In this document: positions 7,985 to 16,452 of the stretch, piece by piece | How the letters are laid out: every line of letters begins with the position of its first letter | Position numbering within the stretch: position 1 is the first letter of the stretch | Assembly (NCBI GenBank): GCA_035556135.1 | Contig: DATMFO010000003.1 | Location: 496,001 to 560,000, forward strand | From: ZC4RG30 sp035556135 | GTDB taxonomy: Bacteria; Pseudomonadota; Gammaproteobacteria; Steroidobacterales; Steroidobacteraceae | DNA length: 64,000 bases | Direction of reading: 5' to 3' | The notes under the pieces: generated by a model | Database searches by the model: none | What the model saw: the letters and a program-made list of their open reading frames with translations, nothing else | What the model was told of the DNA's origin: nothing | Made by a program: the position numbers and the translations under genes

Positions 7985-9513
7985 GTGGCTTCTGGTCTTA
8001 CCTGCGGGAACAGCAGCACGTCGCGGATCGCCGCCTGGTCGGTGAGGAACATCACCAGGCGGTCCACGCCGATGCCCAGGCCGGCCGTGGGCGGCAGTCC
8101 ATATTCGAGCGCGCGGATGTAGTCGGCGTCGTAGAGCATCGCCTCTTCGTCGCCGGCATCCTTGCGCAGCATCTGCGCCTGGAAGCGCGCCGCCTGGTCC
8201 TCCGGATCGTTGAGCTCGGAGAAACCATTGGCGATCTCCCGGCCACCGATGTAGAACTCGAAGCGGTCGGTAAGGAAGGGATCCGCATCGCTGGCGCGCG
8301 ACAGCGGCGACACCTCGGCCGGATGGCCGAACACGAAGGTTGGATCCAGCAGCGTGTGCTCGACGGTGTGCTCGAAGAGGATCATCAGCAGCTTGCCGGC
8401 GCCATCGGCCGGATCAAACTTCGCGCCCACCTTCGTGCACCAGCCGCGCAGGTATTCCACGTCGCGCAGCCGCATGGCGTCCAGTCCATCGTTCTCGTCG
8501 AGGATGGCATCGGTCATCGACACGCGCGCGAAGGGCCGCACCAGGCTGTATTCGCGCCCCTGGTAGCCGATGGATTTCGCGCCCGGCTTCACCACGTCGG
8601 CCAGCGCCAGCACCAGTTCCTCGGTGAGGTCCATCAGGTGGCGGTAGTCCGCGTAGGCCCAGTACAGCTCCATCATCGTGAACTCGGGGTTGTGCCGCGT
8701 GGACAGCCCCTCGTTCCTGAAGTTGCGGTTGATCTCGTACACCTTCTCGAACCCGCCCACCACCAGGCGCTTGAGGTAAAGCTCCGGTGCGATGCGCAGG
8801 TACATCTGCATGTCCAGCGCATTGTGGTGGGTGATGAAGGGACGCGCCGCGGCGCCGCCGGCGATGGGATGCATCATCGGCGTCTCCACCTCCATGAAGC
8901 CGCGGGTGTCCAGCTCCTCCCGCAGGCGGCGGATCAGGCGCGTGCGCGCCTTGAACACGGCACGGGACTCCTCGTTGACGATGAGGTCCACGTAGCGCTG
9001 GCGGTAGCGCATGTCCACGTCGGCCAGCCCATGCCACTTGTCGGGCAGCGGGCGCAGCGACTTGGTGAGCAGGCGCAGCTGCGTGGCCTTCACCGACAGC
9101 TCGCCGGTGCGGGTGCGGAACAAAACGCCCTCGGCACCGATGGTGTCGCCCACGTCCCAGCCCTTGAAGGCTTCGTACACCCCTTCGGGCAGGCTCGCCA
9201 TCTGCAGGAACAGCTGGATGCGGCCGGTGGGATCGGCGATGGTGGCGAAGCTGGCCTTGCCCATGATGCGCTTGGCCATCATGCGGCCGGCAACGGCGAC
9301 GGGTATGGCCTGCTGCTCCAGCTGCTCCGCCGTCGCGTCCGCATGAGCCTGTTGCAGGTCCCCGGCGTGGTGCGTACGCCTGAAATCGTTCGGGAAGGCA
9401 ATGCCGTGCCCCCGCAGCGCGGCCAGCTTGGCGCGCCGCTCGGCGATCAGCTTGTTCTCGTCCTGGGGCGGCTCCTGCTGCGGCCCGCCGGGTGCATTCG
9501 TCTGTTCACTCAT
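7981..9513 (-). CDS. lysS: Lysyl-tRNA synthetase, class II
   Basis: The enzyme charges tRNA-Lys in the cytoplasm. Its 510 residues start with an acidic tail and an OB-fold anticodon-binding domain (VAGRMMAKRIMGKASFATI). The class II core follows: motif 1 around GFMEVETPMMHPIAGG, motif 2 YEINRNFRNEG with RHNPEFTMMELYWAY, and motif 3 GIGVDRLVMFLTD near the C terminus. It starts 2 bases after the prfB stop and overlaps murI, so it is the central gene of a coupled run. The lysS-prfB-recJ-rpfE order is shared with Xanthomonas. Confidence 0.98.
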   Translation of the reverse strand: MSEQTNAPGGPQQEPPQDENKLIAERRAKLAALRGHGIAFPNDFRRTHHAGDLQQAHADATAEQLEQQAIPVAVAGRMMAKRIMGKASFATIADPTGRIQLFLQMASLPEGVYEAFKGWDVGDTIGAEGVLFRTRTGELSVKATQLRLLTKSLRPLPDKWHGLADVDMRYRQRYVDLIVNEESRAVFKARTRLIRRLREELDTRGFMEVETPMMHPIAGGAAARPFITHHNALDMQMYLRIAPELYLKRLVVGGFEKVYEINRNFRNEGLSTRHNPEFTMMELYWAYADYRHLMDLTEELVLALADVVKPGAKSIGYQGREYSLVRPFARVSMTDAILDENDGLDAMRLRDVEYLRGWCTKVGAKFDPADGAGKLLMILFEHTVEHTLLDPTFVFGHPAEVSPLSRASDADPFLTDRFEFYIGGREIANGFSELNDPEDQAARFQAQMLRKDAGDEEAMLYDADYIRALEYGLPPTAGLGIGVDRLVMFLTDQAAIRDVLLFPQVRPEAT

Positions 9514-9515
9514 CG

Positions 9516-10617
9516 TTACAGTCCCGCCTTCAGGCTGGCCTCCATGAACGGGTCAAGGTCGCCGTCGAGCACCTTGTCGGTGGCGCCCACCTCCACATTG
9601 GTGCGCAGGTCCTTGATCCGCGACTGGTCGAGCACGTAGGAGCGGATCTGGTTGCCCCAGCTCACATCCGACTTGGAGTCCTCGAGCACCTTGGCGGCGG
9701 CGTTGCGCTTGTTGACCTCGAGCTCATACAGCTTGGCCTTGAGCATCTTCATCGCCGTGGAGCGGTTCTTGTGCTGGCTGCGCTCGGTCTGGCAGGCCAC
9801 CACGATGCCGGATGGCACGTGCCTCAGCCGCACCGCCGACTCGGTCTTGTTCACGTGCTGGCCGCCGGCGCCGCTGGAACGGTAGACGTCCATCTCGATG
9901 TCGGCCGGGTTGACCTCGATGTTGATGTCATCGTCGATCTGCGGCGAGATGAACACCGAAGCGAAGGAAGTGTGGCGGCGGTTGCCGGAATCAAACGGGC
10001 TCTTGCGTACCAGGCGGTGCACGCCGGTCTCGGTGCGCAGCCAGCCGTAGGCATAGTCGCCCTCGAAAGCGATGGTGCAGCTCTTGATGCCGGCCACCTC
10101 GCCGGGATTGGAGTCGAGCACCTCGGTACTGAAGCCGCGTGCCGCGCCCCAGCGCAGGTACATGCGCATCAGCATCTGCGCCCAGTCCTGTGCCTCGGTG
10201 CCGCCGGCGCCGGCCTGGATGTCGAGGTAGGCACTGTGTGAATCCATCTCGCCGCGGAACATGCGGCGGAACTCCAGGTCGCGCACCCGTGCTTCAAGCT
10301 GCGGGAGCTCGCGCTCGATGTCGGCGATGGAGGCGGCGTCATCCTCGGCCTCGGCCATCTCAAGCAGCTCAGTGGAATTGGCCAGCGCGGAGGCGGCACC
10401 ATCGAGCTGGGCGAGGTCGGCGCTCAGCCGTGCACGTTCCCGGCCAAGCTCCTGCGCTCGCTCGGGCTTGTTCCACACATCGGGAAGTTCCAGCTCGCGC
10501 GAGACTTCCTCCAGCCGCTCCTTCTTGGAGTCGTAGTCAAAGAAACCCCCGTAGCGAGGCGGCGCGCTCGGTCAGGTCGCGCAGGGTCTTCTTCAGCAGG
10601 CCGGTCTCGACGGGCAT
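9516..10617 (-). CDS. prfB: Peptide chain release factor 2 (programmed +1 frameshift)
   Basis: RF2 terminates translation at UGA and UAA. Translation starts at the ATG at 10617, runs 26 codons to an in-frame UGA at 10539-10537, and must shift +1 to continue to 9516, giving 366 residues (E. coli RF2 has 365). After the shift the frame reads DYDSKKERLEEVSRELELP. Hallmarks are the stop-recognition motif SPF (in KSPFDSG) and the catalytic GGQ (in SSGAGGQHVNK). The shift site is a separate feature. It lies 35 bases downstream of the recJ stop and 2 bases before lysS. Confidence 0.97.
10536..10551 (-). promoter_or_regulatory. prfB: RF2 programmed +1 frameshift site
   Basis: On the coding strand the codons read CGG GGG UUU CUU UGA C. 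The slippery CUU precedes an in-frame UGA followed by C, a weak termination context. The G-run just upstream can act as the internal Shine-Dalgarno-like element. E. coli has AGG GGG UAU CUU UGA C, so only two bases of this core differ. When RF2 is scarce the ribosome slips onto UUU and continues, giving autoregulation of RF2 (established for E. coli, inferred here). It is not a sequencing error. Confidence 0.95.
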
Positions 10618-10652
10618 CGGGGTTTCCAGGTCAGCGGGAATGGCCGCGGATT

Positions 10653-12380
10653 CTAAGGCATTTCAACGTGCTCGATCAGCAGCTGCAGGCGCCGCTCGCC
10701 CTGCCAGTGGTTGATGTCGAGCCGGTAGGCCAGCCTGAGCCTGCCTGAGGGCGGCGCGGTGAAGCGCTCGCCATCCAGCAGGTTGAAGGCGATGGCATCG
10801 AAACGCGCGCTGGAGCCGGCGGGCCGCAACCGGCATTTCACATGCCGCTCGCCCACCACGCGAGGTGCCTCCACGTCGAACTCGCCATGGAAGGATGGTT
10901 CCGGAAAGCCCTGGCCCCAGGGTCCAGCCTCGCGCAGCAGTTGCGCAGTGGTGAGGCAGATCTCCTCCTCCGCCAGCTCCCCGTCGGTCCAGACCACATC
11001 ATCCGGCTCCGCATCGCGCAGGCTCGCAGCCACGACGGAGTCGAAGGCGCTGGCGAACTGGTCCAGGTCGCCTCGTCGCAGGGTGAGGCCGGCCGCCATG
11101 GCATGCCCGCCGAAGCGCTGGATGAGGCCGGGATGGCGCGAGGCCACGGACTCCAGCACGTCGCGCACGTGCACGCCGGGAATCGAGCGCGCCGAACCGC
11201 GCAGCTCCTCGCCTTCTCCCGGCGCGAAGGCCACCACCGGGCGTGCGGTGCGCTCGCGGATGCGGCTGGCCACCAGGCCCACGACGCCCTGGTGCCAGCT
11301 GGTATCGAACAGCGTGAGCCCTGCATGGCGCTGGCCATCCTCCCAGGCCTTCAGGCCCTTCACCGCTGCCAGCGCCTGCTCCTGCATGTCGCCTTCGATG
11401 CGGCGCCGCTCGCGGTTCAGCTCATCCAGCTGCGCGGCCAGCGCCTCGGCGCCGGCACGGTCCTGTGCCAGCAGGCAGCGGATGCCGATGCTCATGTCAT
11501 CCAGCCGCCCGGCGGCATTGAGGCGTGGGCCGACGGAAAAGCCGAGGTCCGCGGCAACCAGGCTGTCCATTTCGCGCCTGGCCACGGCGGCAAGCGCGGC
11601 GATGCCGGGCAGGCAGTGCCCGGAACGCATGCGTCTGAGTCCCTGTGCGACCAGCACGCGGTTGTTCGCATCTAGCGGGACTACGTCGGCCACCGTGCCC
11701 AGGGCCACCAGGTCCAGCAAGTGGGTGACAGGTTTCGCGCCGGCCGGCAGGCACCCCTGCTCCTGCATCAGGCGCTGCAGGGCGGCCAGCACGTAGAAGG
11801 CCACGCCCACCCCAGCCAGTGCGCGACTGCCGAAGGTGCTGCCATGCAGGTTGGGATTCACCATCACGCTGGCATCGGGCAGCGCCGCGCCAGGCAGGTG
11901 ATGGTCGGTGACCAGCACATCGATGCCGGCCGCGCGTGCCGCGGCAACGCCTTCGAGCGCGGATACTCCGTTGTCCACCGTGACGATCAGCGACGGCTGG
12001 CGTGTGCGGGCTTCCTCCACCAGGCCAGGAGTGAGGCCGTAGCCGAACCTGAAACGGTCCGGCACCAGGAAATCCACGCTGCGGAAGCCCCAGCTGGTGA
12101 GTGCGTGCACCATCAGCGCAGTGCTGGTGGCGCCGTCGGCATCGAAATCGCCGACGATGAGCACGCGCCCCTCCCGATGCCTGAGCAGCAGGACGGCCGC
12201 CTCGCGCACATGTGGCAGCGAGCTGACCGGCAGCAATGCGGCAAGCCCGGTTGCCAGCTCTGCTCCATCGCGGACGCGACGCGCAGCGTAGATCCGGCGC
12301 AGCAGTGGCGACAGGCCTTCCGGCAGCATCGCGTCTGCAGCGACAGCGCGTGGTTGCAGGCGGCGCAACGCCATGCTCAT
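10653..12380 (-). CDS. recJ: Single-stranded-DNA-specific exonuclease
   Basis: This 5'-3' ssDNA exonuclease of the DHH phosphoesterase superfamily acts in recombination repair, mismatch repair and replication-fork processing. The product has 575 residues (E. coli 577). Metal-binding motifs are readable: DFDADGATS at 78-86, VTVDNGVS near 133-140, DHHLPG at 159-164 and later FGGHAMAAGLTL of the DHHA1 region. The ATG at 12380 overlaps the rpfE stop in an ATGA junction, which sets the start at MSMALRRLQP. Confidence 0.97.
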   Translation of the reverse strand: MSMALRRLQPRAVAADAMLPEGLSPLLRRIYAARRVRDGAELATGLAALLPVSSLPHVREAAVLLLRHREGRVLIVGDFDADGATSTALMVHALTSWGFRSVDFLVPDRFRFGYGLTPGLVEEARTRQPSLIVTVDNGVSALEGVAAARAAGIDVLVTDHHLPGAALPDASVMVNPNLHGSTFGSRALAGVGVAFYVLAALQRLMQEQGCLPAGAKPVTHLLDLVALGTVADVVPLDANNRVLVAQGLRRMRSGHCLPGIAALAAVARREMDSLVAADLGFSVGPRLNAAGRLDDMSIGIRCLLAQDRAGAEALAAQLDELNRERRRIEGDMQEQALAAVKGLKAWEDGQRHAGLTLFDTSWHQGVVGLVASRIRERTARPVVAFAPGEGEELRGSARSIPGVHVRDVLESVASRHPGLIQRFGGHAMAAGLTLRRGDLDQFASAFDSVVAASLRDAEPDDVVWTDGELAEEEICLTTAQLLREAGPWGQGFPEPSFHGEFDVEAPRVVGERHVKCRLRPAGSSARFDAIAFNLLDGERFTAPPSGRLRLAYRLDINHWQGERRLQLLIEHVEMP

Positions 12381-13408
12381 GGGTGAGCTCCCACCTGCCA
12401 CCAGCGACGCCGTCGCCACCGCAGCCAGTGCCGCATCGAGCCGCGCGACACCTGCCATGTGGTGCCAGCCAGCTGCAGACGCAGGGTGTGCGTTGCGCCG
12501 TTTTCAAGGGCCTGCACTGCGGGTGCAAACCACTGCTCCTCGAGTCCCTGCCAGTAGCTTGCCGTGGACTCGCCAGCCGGCGCTGGCGGCGCAATCAGCA
12601 CAAGGCCATCTCCGGCTCCCGCAGCCGATGACCCCTGCACGGGCGCAGAACCCAGCGCCGAGCGCCAATCCCCCGCCTTGACCAGGGAAGCGCCTGTCCA
12701 GGCGGCGAGCCCGGCCAGCCAGGCATCCCCCGGAAGGTGCGTAACGATGCCACGCAATGCCGCAGGCTGCGGCAAGGCGATACGCTGCGCTCCGCCCCAG
12801 AACCAGACTGCATTGACCACCGGCTCACTCCGCTGCTCGCGCCGGCGATTGAGCTCATGGGAAGCCAGCCACATCTCCACTTCGGCACCCAGGCGCCGCA
12901 GCGCGCGCTGGACATCATCCGCGGCCGGTGAGCGCCCGAGCGTCTCTCCCACCAGCAGCTCCGGCGCCACATCACGCGCGCCTGCGGCACAAGGGGCTAC
13001 CAGCAGCCAGCTGCCAGTCCCCGCGGCGGCGTGCAGGGCAGCGCCACTGGCGCCGAACTCGTCGTTGAAGGCCGCGCGCCAGGCCGCATCCTCTGCGGCG
13101 TCAGGCCACAGCCTTCCGCCGGGCGGCAGGTGAACGCGGCTGATGCCCGCGACGACATGCACCGGCGCGGCGAAACAGAGGCTGGCGTCCGGCGGCAAAC
13201 CGGGCAGCGCGGCGGCGGCCACGGATGCCGCTGCAACGCGCTCCAGGCCCAGGGCCCGCATCACGCCTGCCTGCCAGTCCGGCGCATCCGGCAGCCGGCG
13301 TGCCCGGTGCAGCAGTCGCGTGAGGGCCGGCATTTCAGGGAGTTCGGTATGCGCCCCCTCCTCTTCCCGTACATCGGGCAGGCGCGGGAGCGCGATCAGC
13401 GTTGTCAT
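12377..13408 (-). CDS. rpfE: RpfE-like protein (phosphoglycerate mutase-like, AP superfamily)
   Basis: The 343-residue protein sits directly upstream of recJ, the place occupied by rpfE in Xanthomonas rpf clusters, where the product is called regulatory protein RpfE or a phosphoglycerate-mutase-like protein. Recognisable stretches are AGISRVHLPPGG in the middle and AVWFWGGAQ at about residue 200. I cannot identify a complete set of metal ligands of alkaline-phosphatase-type mutases by eye, so catalysis is doubtful. It starts at the ATG at 13408, only 18 bases from the divergent start of the Mth938-like gene. Identity rests mainly on synteny. Confidence 0.75.
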   Translation of the reverse strand: MTTLIALPRLPDVREEEGAHTELPEMPALTRLLHRARRLPDAPDWQAGVMRALGLERVAAASVAAAALPGLPPDASLCFAAPVHVVAGISRVHLPPGGRLWPDAAEDAAWRAAFNDEFGASGAALHAAAGTGSWLLVAPCAAGARDVAPELLVGETLGRSPAADDVQRALRRLGAEVEMWLASHELNRRREQRSEPVVNAVWFWGGAQRIALPQPAALRGIVTHLPGDAWLAGLAAWTGASLVKAGDWRSALGSAPVQGSSAAGAGDGLVLIAPPAPAGESTASYWQGLEEQWFAPAVQALENGATHTLRLQLAGTTWQVSRGSMRHWLRWRRRRWWQVGAHP

Positions 13409-13426
13409 GTCGCGTATCGTAGCGGC

Positions 13427-13795
13427 ATGAAACTGCACGAACAGCTTCCCGCCCGCATTCACCTGGTCAGCAGGTACAGCGCGGGCCACGTGGAGATCGG
13501 CGGACAACAACTGACGCGCCCGCTCATCGTGGCGCCTGCCCTGCTGCATACAGTGTGGATCGACACAGCCGGAGAACTCACGCCGGAGTCGCTGGCGCCG
13601 CTGTGGCCACAGGAACCCCGCATCGTGCTGCTGGGTGGAACAGGCTTCGCGCCCGGGCCGCTGAAACTCCTGCGCCGCGCCCTCGCCACCCGCCAGGCGG
13701 GGCTGGAGATCATGGATCTTGGCGCAGCGTGCCGGACCTATAACGTGCTGGCGCAGGAAGAGCGCGCCGTAGCCGCATTGCTCTTCCCCGCCTGA
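13427..13795 (+). CDS. Mth938-like domain protein (DUF498 family)
   Basis: This compact 122-residue protein contains the GTG motif region IVLLGGTGFAP and ends with DLGAACRTYNVLAQEERAVAALLF, characteristic of the Mth938/NDUFAF3-like fold. Human NDUFAF3 helps assemble respiratory complex I; the bacterial role is not established. The Xanthomonas homologue also has this size. The ATG at 13427 starts at the conserved MKLHEQLP. It is divergent from rpfE with overlapping promoter space and is followed 88 bases later by the FKBP gene. Confidence 0.87.
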   Translation: MKLHEQLPARIHLVSRYSAGHVEIGGQQLTRPLIVAPALLHTVWIDTAGELTPESLAPLWPQEPRIVLLGGTGFAPGPLKLLRRALATRQAGLEIMDLGAACRTYNVLAQEERAVAALLFPA

Positions 13796-13883
13796 AACAC
13801 TCTTCAGGCACGCCCTCATGCAGCCGCCGGGGGATTTGCCTAGACTAGCGGCTCTTTTTTCCATCCATCACCAGGATCCATTC

Positions 13884-14591
13884 ATGCGTGTCGCAATTCT
13901 GACGAGCTTCGCCACCGTCTTCCTTCTCACCGGCTGTGCGCAGAAGGCCCAGCAGGCAGTTCCCAAGACTGATGACGAAAAGGCACTTTACGCACTCGGC
14001 GTGATCATGTCCGAGCGCATCGGCGTGAAGAACTTCGCCCTCACGGACCAGGAGCTGGTGATGGTGAAGGCCGGCATGGCCGACGGCGCACAGGACAAGG
14101 CCAGCCTGAAGCCCGAGGAACTCGAAGCGCTGATGCCGAAGCTGCAGGAGCTTTACGAGACCCGCACCAAGGCTGCTGCCGATTCGCAGAAGACCGAAGG
14201 TGAGGCCTATCTGGCCAAGAAGGCAGCCGAAGCGGGCGCCGAGAAGACTGCCAGCGGCCTCGTCTACATTCCCGGCAAGGAAGGCACCGGCGCCACGCCC
14301 ACCCCCGAGGACACGGTCACCGTGCACTACGAAGGCAAGCTGGTCAGCGGCAAGGTGTTCGACAGCTCCAGGGAGCGCGGTGAACCGATGAGCTTCCCGC
14401 TGGGCGGAGTGATCCCCTGCTGGACCGAGGGCGTGCAGAAGATGAAGGTCGGAGGCACCGCGCAGCTGGTCTGCCCGCCGGACCTCGCCTACGGCGAACA
14501 GGGCAATCCGGCGATCCCTGGCAATGCCACGCTCACGTTCGATGTGGAGCTGCTTGAAATCGCCAAGGATGCGGCGCCGGCAGCGCAGTAA
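13884..14591 (+). CDS. Mip-like FKBP-type peptidyl-prolyl isomerase, lipoprotein
   Basis: The 235-residue product has a signal peptide with lipobox LTGC (C18). A helical N-terminal region (about 28-130) with EKALYALGVIMSERI resembles the dimerisation domain of Mip and FkpA. A C-terminal FKBP domain (about 135-227) contains VTVHYEGKLVSGKVFDSS, GGVIPCWTEGVQ, YGEQGNPAIPGNATLTFDVE. It catalyses cis-trans isomerisation of X-Pro bonds and chaperones periplasmic or outer-membrane proteins. The ATG at 13884 starts at the signal peptide. A strong GC hairpin lies 23 bases beyond the stop. Confidence 0.94.
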   Translation: MRVAILTSFATVFLLTGCAQKAQQAVPKTDDEKALYALGVIMSERIGVKNFALTDQELVMVKAGMADGAQDKASLKPEELEALMPKLQELYETRTKAAADSQKTEGEAYLAKKAAEAGAEKTASGLVYIPGKEGTGATPTPEDTVTVHYEGKLVSGKVFDSSRERGEPMSFPLGGVIPCWTEGVQKMKVGGTAQLVCPPDLAYGEQGNPAIPGNATLTFDVELLEIAKDAAPAAQ

Positions 14592-14614
14592 GTCCGTTCA
14601 GGCTGGATTCAGTG

Positions 14615-14639
14615 CCGCCCCTCCAGACTGGAGGGGCGG
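14615..14639 (+). terminator. GC-rich hairpin downstream of the FKBP gene
   Basis: A perfect 11-bp inverted repeat (CCGCCCCTCCA with its complement) encloses a 3-base loop. It lies 23 bases after the FKBP stop codon, the expected place for a terminator, but no U-run follows. It may stop transcription inefficiently, protect the mRNA 3' end, or work with Rho. Confidence 0.5.
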
Positions 14640-14949
14640 TGGAGCTGTGAGGCCCACCGGAGGAAGGCACTGAAGTTTGTGGAAGCTGAAGATCCAGTTC
14701 GACCAATTAATCGGAGCTGACAGACTCGAATCATTGGTTGGTTCGCGCGATTTTTGTTTTTGTTGTATCGACCCGTTTTACTTGTTGTCCAAACCCGTCT
14801 TAGTCCCCTCTCCCTTCAGTGCCTTCGTCCGGTGAGCCTGTCGCCGAACGGCTACAGAGTAAAGCAGCGTTCAGTTGAGCACGCAAGCCCTTGACCAGGG
14901 CCATTGTTTGGCGTTAGGCCATTTCGGCCCGCCGGGTCTCGAATAGGCC
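14640..14949. other. Gene-free, AT-richer spacer between the FKBP gene and pcm
   Basis: I see no credible coding frame, RNA gene or insertion-sequence end in this stretch. Bases 14691-14790 have 44 G+C by direct count, far below the flanking genes, and include a T-rich run (14751-14763). A short hairpin (GCCCT/AGGGC) is at about 14887-14901. Near pcm, GCCGAAC (14843-14849) and GTTAGGC (14913-14919) resemble the outer boxes of an integron attC site, but the inner boxes are not convincing. The stretch may simply hold the terminators of two converging genes, or mark a past rearrangement. Confidence 0.6.
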
Positions 14950-15612
14950 TCAGCTGACCCCGCCCAGCATGGGCACGAAGGCCACCGGCCCGAGTACTTC
15001 CTTCTGCAGGCCCGTCTCGCGCCGCGTTACACGCAGCAATTGCTGCTGCCCTTCCGGGCCCACGGGCACCACGAGTCTTCCGCCTACCGCCAGCTGGTTC
15101 AGCAATGCCTCGGGCAACGTCAGCGGTGCGGCCGCGACGATGATTCCCTCGAACGGCGCCTGGGTGGGCCAGCCCTTCATGCCATCACCGTGCTTGAGTT
15201 TCACGTTGCGGATGCCCAGTTCCTTCAGGCGCTGCTTCGCCCGATCCACCAGCGGCTCGATGCGCTCGATGGAGAATATCTTCTGCGCGAAGGGCGAAAG
15301 CACCGCGGTCTGGTAGCCGCAACCGAACCCCACTTCCAGCACTTTCTCGGGCAGCCCGCCGGAGATCAGCGCCTGCGTCATGCGGGCGACGATATAGGGC
15401 TGGGAGATTGTCTGGCCCCAGCCGATGGGCAGGGCCGTGTCCTCGTAGGCGCGGCTGGCCAGCGCCTCGTCGACGAAGATATGCCGCGGCACGTTGCGGA
15501 TGCGATCCAGCACGCGCAGGTCATGGATGCCCTGGTCGCGCAGGCGCTGCACCAGGCGATCGCGCGTGCGCGCGGATGTCATGCCGATGCCTGCGTGCCG
15601 GGTGACGTTCAT
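14950..15612 (-). CDS. pcm: Protein-L-isoaspartate O-methyltransferase
   Basis: This SAM-dependent enzyme starts repair of isoaspartyl residues in aged proteins. It has 220 residues and shows RHIFVDEALASRAYEDTALPIG, QTISQPYIVARMTQ and the C-terminal GGRLVVPVG typical of the family. The SAM-binding loop reads LEVGFGCGYQTAVL; E. coli has LEIGTGSGYQT, so two positions within the loop differ while the three glycines are kept. The start overlaps the surE stop by an ATGA junction; an internal ATG at MTSARTRD is possible. The surE-pcm pair is conserved in Proteobacteria. Confidence 0.96.
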   Translation of the reverse strand: MNVTRHAGIGMTSARTRDRLVQRLRDQGIHDLRVLDRIRNVPRHIFVDEALASRAYEDTALPIGWGQTISQPYIVARMTQALISGGLPEKVLEVGFGCGYQTAVLSPFAQKIFSIERIEPLVDRAKQRLKELGIRNVKLKHGDGMKGWPTQAPFEGIIVAAAPLTLPEALLNQLAVGGRLVVPVGPEGQQQLLRVTRRETGLQKEVLGPVAFVPMLGGVS

Positions 15613-16367
15613 GCCAGCGGCTTCAGCCAGTCCGCGATGGCTGGCAGCGCCGCGTGGCGCGTGAGGTCGATCTGCAGGGGCGTGACGGATACGTAGCCGG
15701 AAGCGATGGCGTGGAAGTCGGTGCCCTCGCCCGCATCCTGCCCGCCGCCGGACGGCCCGATCCAGTACACGGGCTTGCCCTTGGGATCCTTCACCGGAAC
15801 GATGGGCTTGGAACGATGGCGCCCGCCCAGGCGCGTGGCGCGGATGCCGCGCAGCTCGTCATGGGGAACGTCCGGCACATTGACGTTGAGCGTCATGCCG
15901 CGCTCCAGCGGAGCTTCGAGCAGCCGCGCGATCAGCGTCTCGGCCACGCGGGCCGCGGTGTCGAAATGGCGGCCCGAATCCGGTTCCATGCACAGCGAGA
16001 AGGCCACCGTGGGCAGGCCGAGGAAGCGACCCTCGATGGCGGCGGCAACGGTGCCGGAATACAGCGTGTCATCGCCGAGGTTGGGGCCGTCGTTGATGCC
16101 CGAGCACACCAGGTCGAACTCGAAGTCGAAGTAGCCGGAGATGGCGATGTGCACGCAGTCGGTGGGCGTGCCACCCATTACATAGTGCACCCCGGGCTCG
16201 CTTTCGAACACGCGCAGCGGCACGTCGAGCGTGAGCGAATTGCTGGCGCCGCTGCGATTGCGGTCGGGAGCCATCACCGTGGTGCGGGCCAGGCGCGAGA
16301 GCGCACTGTTGAGCTGGCGGATGCCGTCGGCGCGGTAACCGTCGTCGTTGCTGACCAGAATATGCAT
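15609..16367 (-). CDS. surE: 5'/3'-nucleotidase SurE (stationary-phase survival)
   Basis: This metal-dependent nucleoside monophosphatase has 252 residues, the standard length. The N terminus MHILVSNDDGYRADG supplies the metal-binding Asp pair (D8, D9). RSGASNSLTL and CSGINDGPNLGDDTLYSGTV carry the other conserved Ser and Asn ligands. It is translationally coupled to pcm. In many gammaproteobacteria truD precedes surE; here an opposite-strand Smr gene takes that place. The short interval to that divergent gene contains AT-rich TAATAC-like sequence at 16417-16423 that could serve as a -10 in either direction. Confidence 0.97.
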   Translation of the reverse strand: MHILVSNDDGYRADGIRQLNSALSRLARTTVMAPDRNRSGASNSLTLDVPLRVFESEPGVHYVMGGTPTDCVHIAISGYFDFEFDLVCSGINDGPNLGDDTLYSGTVAAAIEGRFLGLPTVAFSLCMEPDSGRHFDTAARVAETLIARLLEAPLERGMTLNVNVPDVPHDELRGIRATRLGGRHRSKPIVPVKDPKGKPVYWIGPSGGGQDAGEGTDFHAIASGYVSVTPLQIDLTRHAALPAIADWLKPLA

Positions 16368-16452
16368 GAGACCTTGCGCTTCGGCGCGCCATTCACGCGG
16401 GCGCGCAGCGCGCGCAATAATACTCGAAGCGGGGCTTCAGGGCGGCAGGCAC

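Noticed and set aside
7660..9639. Plus-strand open frame of 659 codons opposite lysS and murI
   Set aside because: Antisense shadow; no start signal or family motif, and both opposite genes are certain.
10537..10539. In-frame stop early in prfB as a sign of a pseudogene
   Set aside because: The context is the known RF2 frameshift cassette and the downstream frame is intact.
16391..16430. GCGCGC-rich inverted repeat between surE and the Smr gene as an operator
   Set aside because: The repeat is low-complexity in a GC-rich genome and its spacing gives no clear operator structure.
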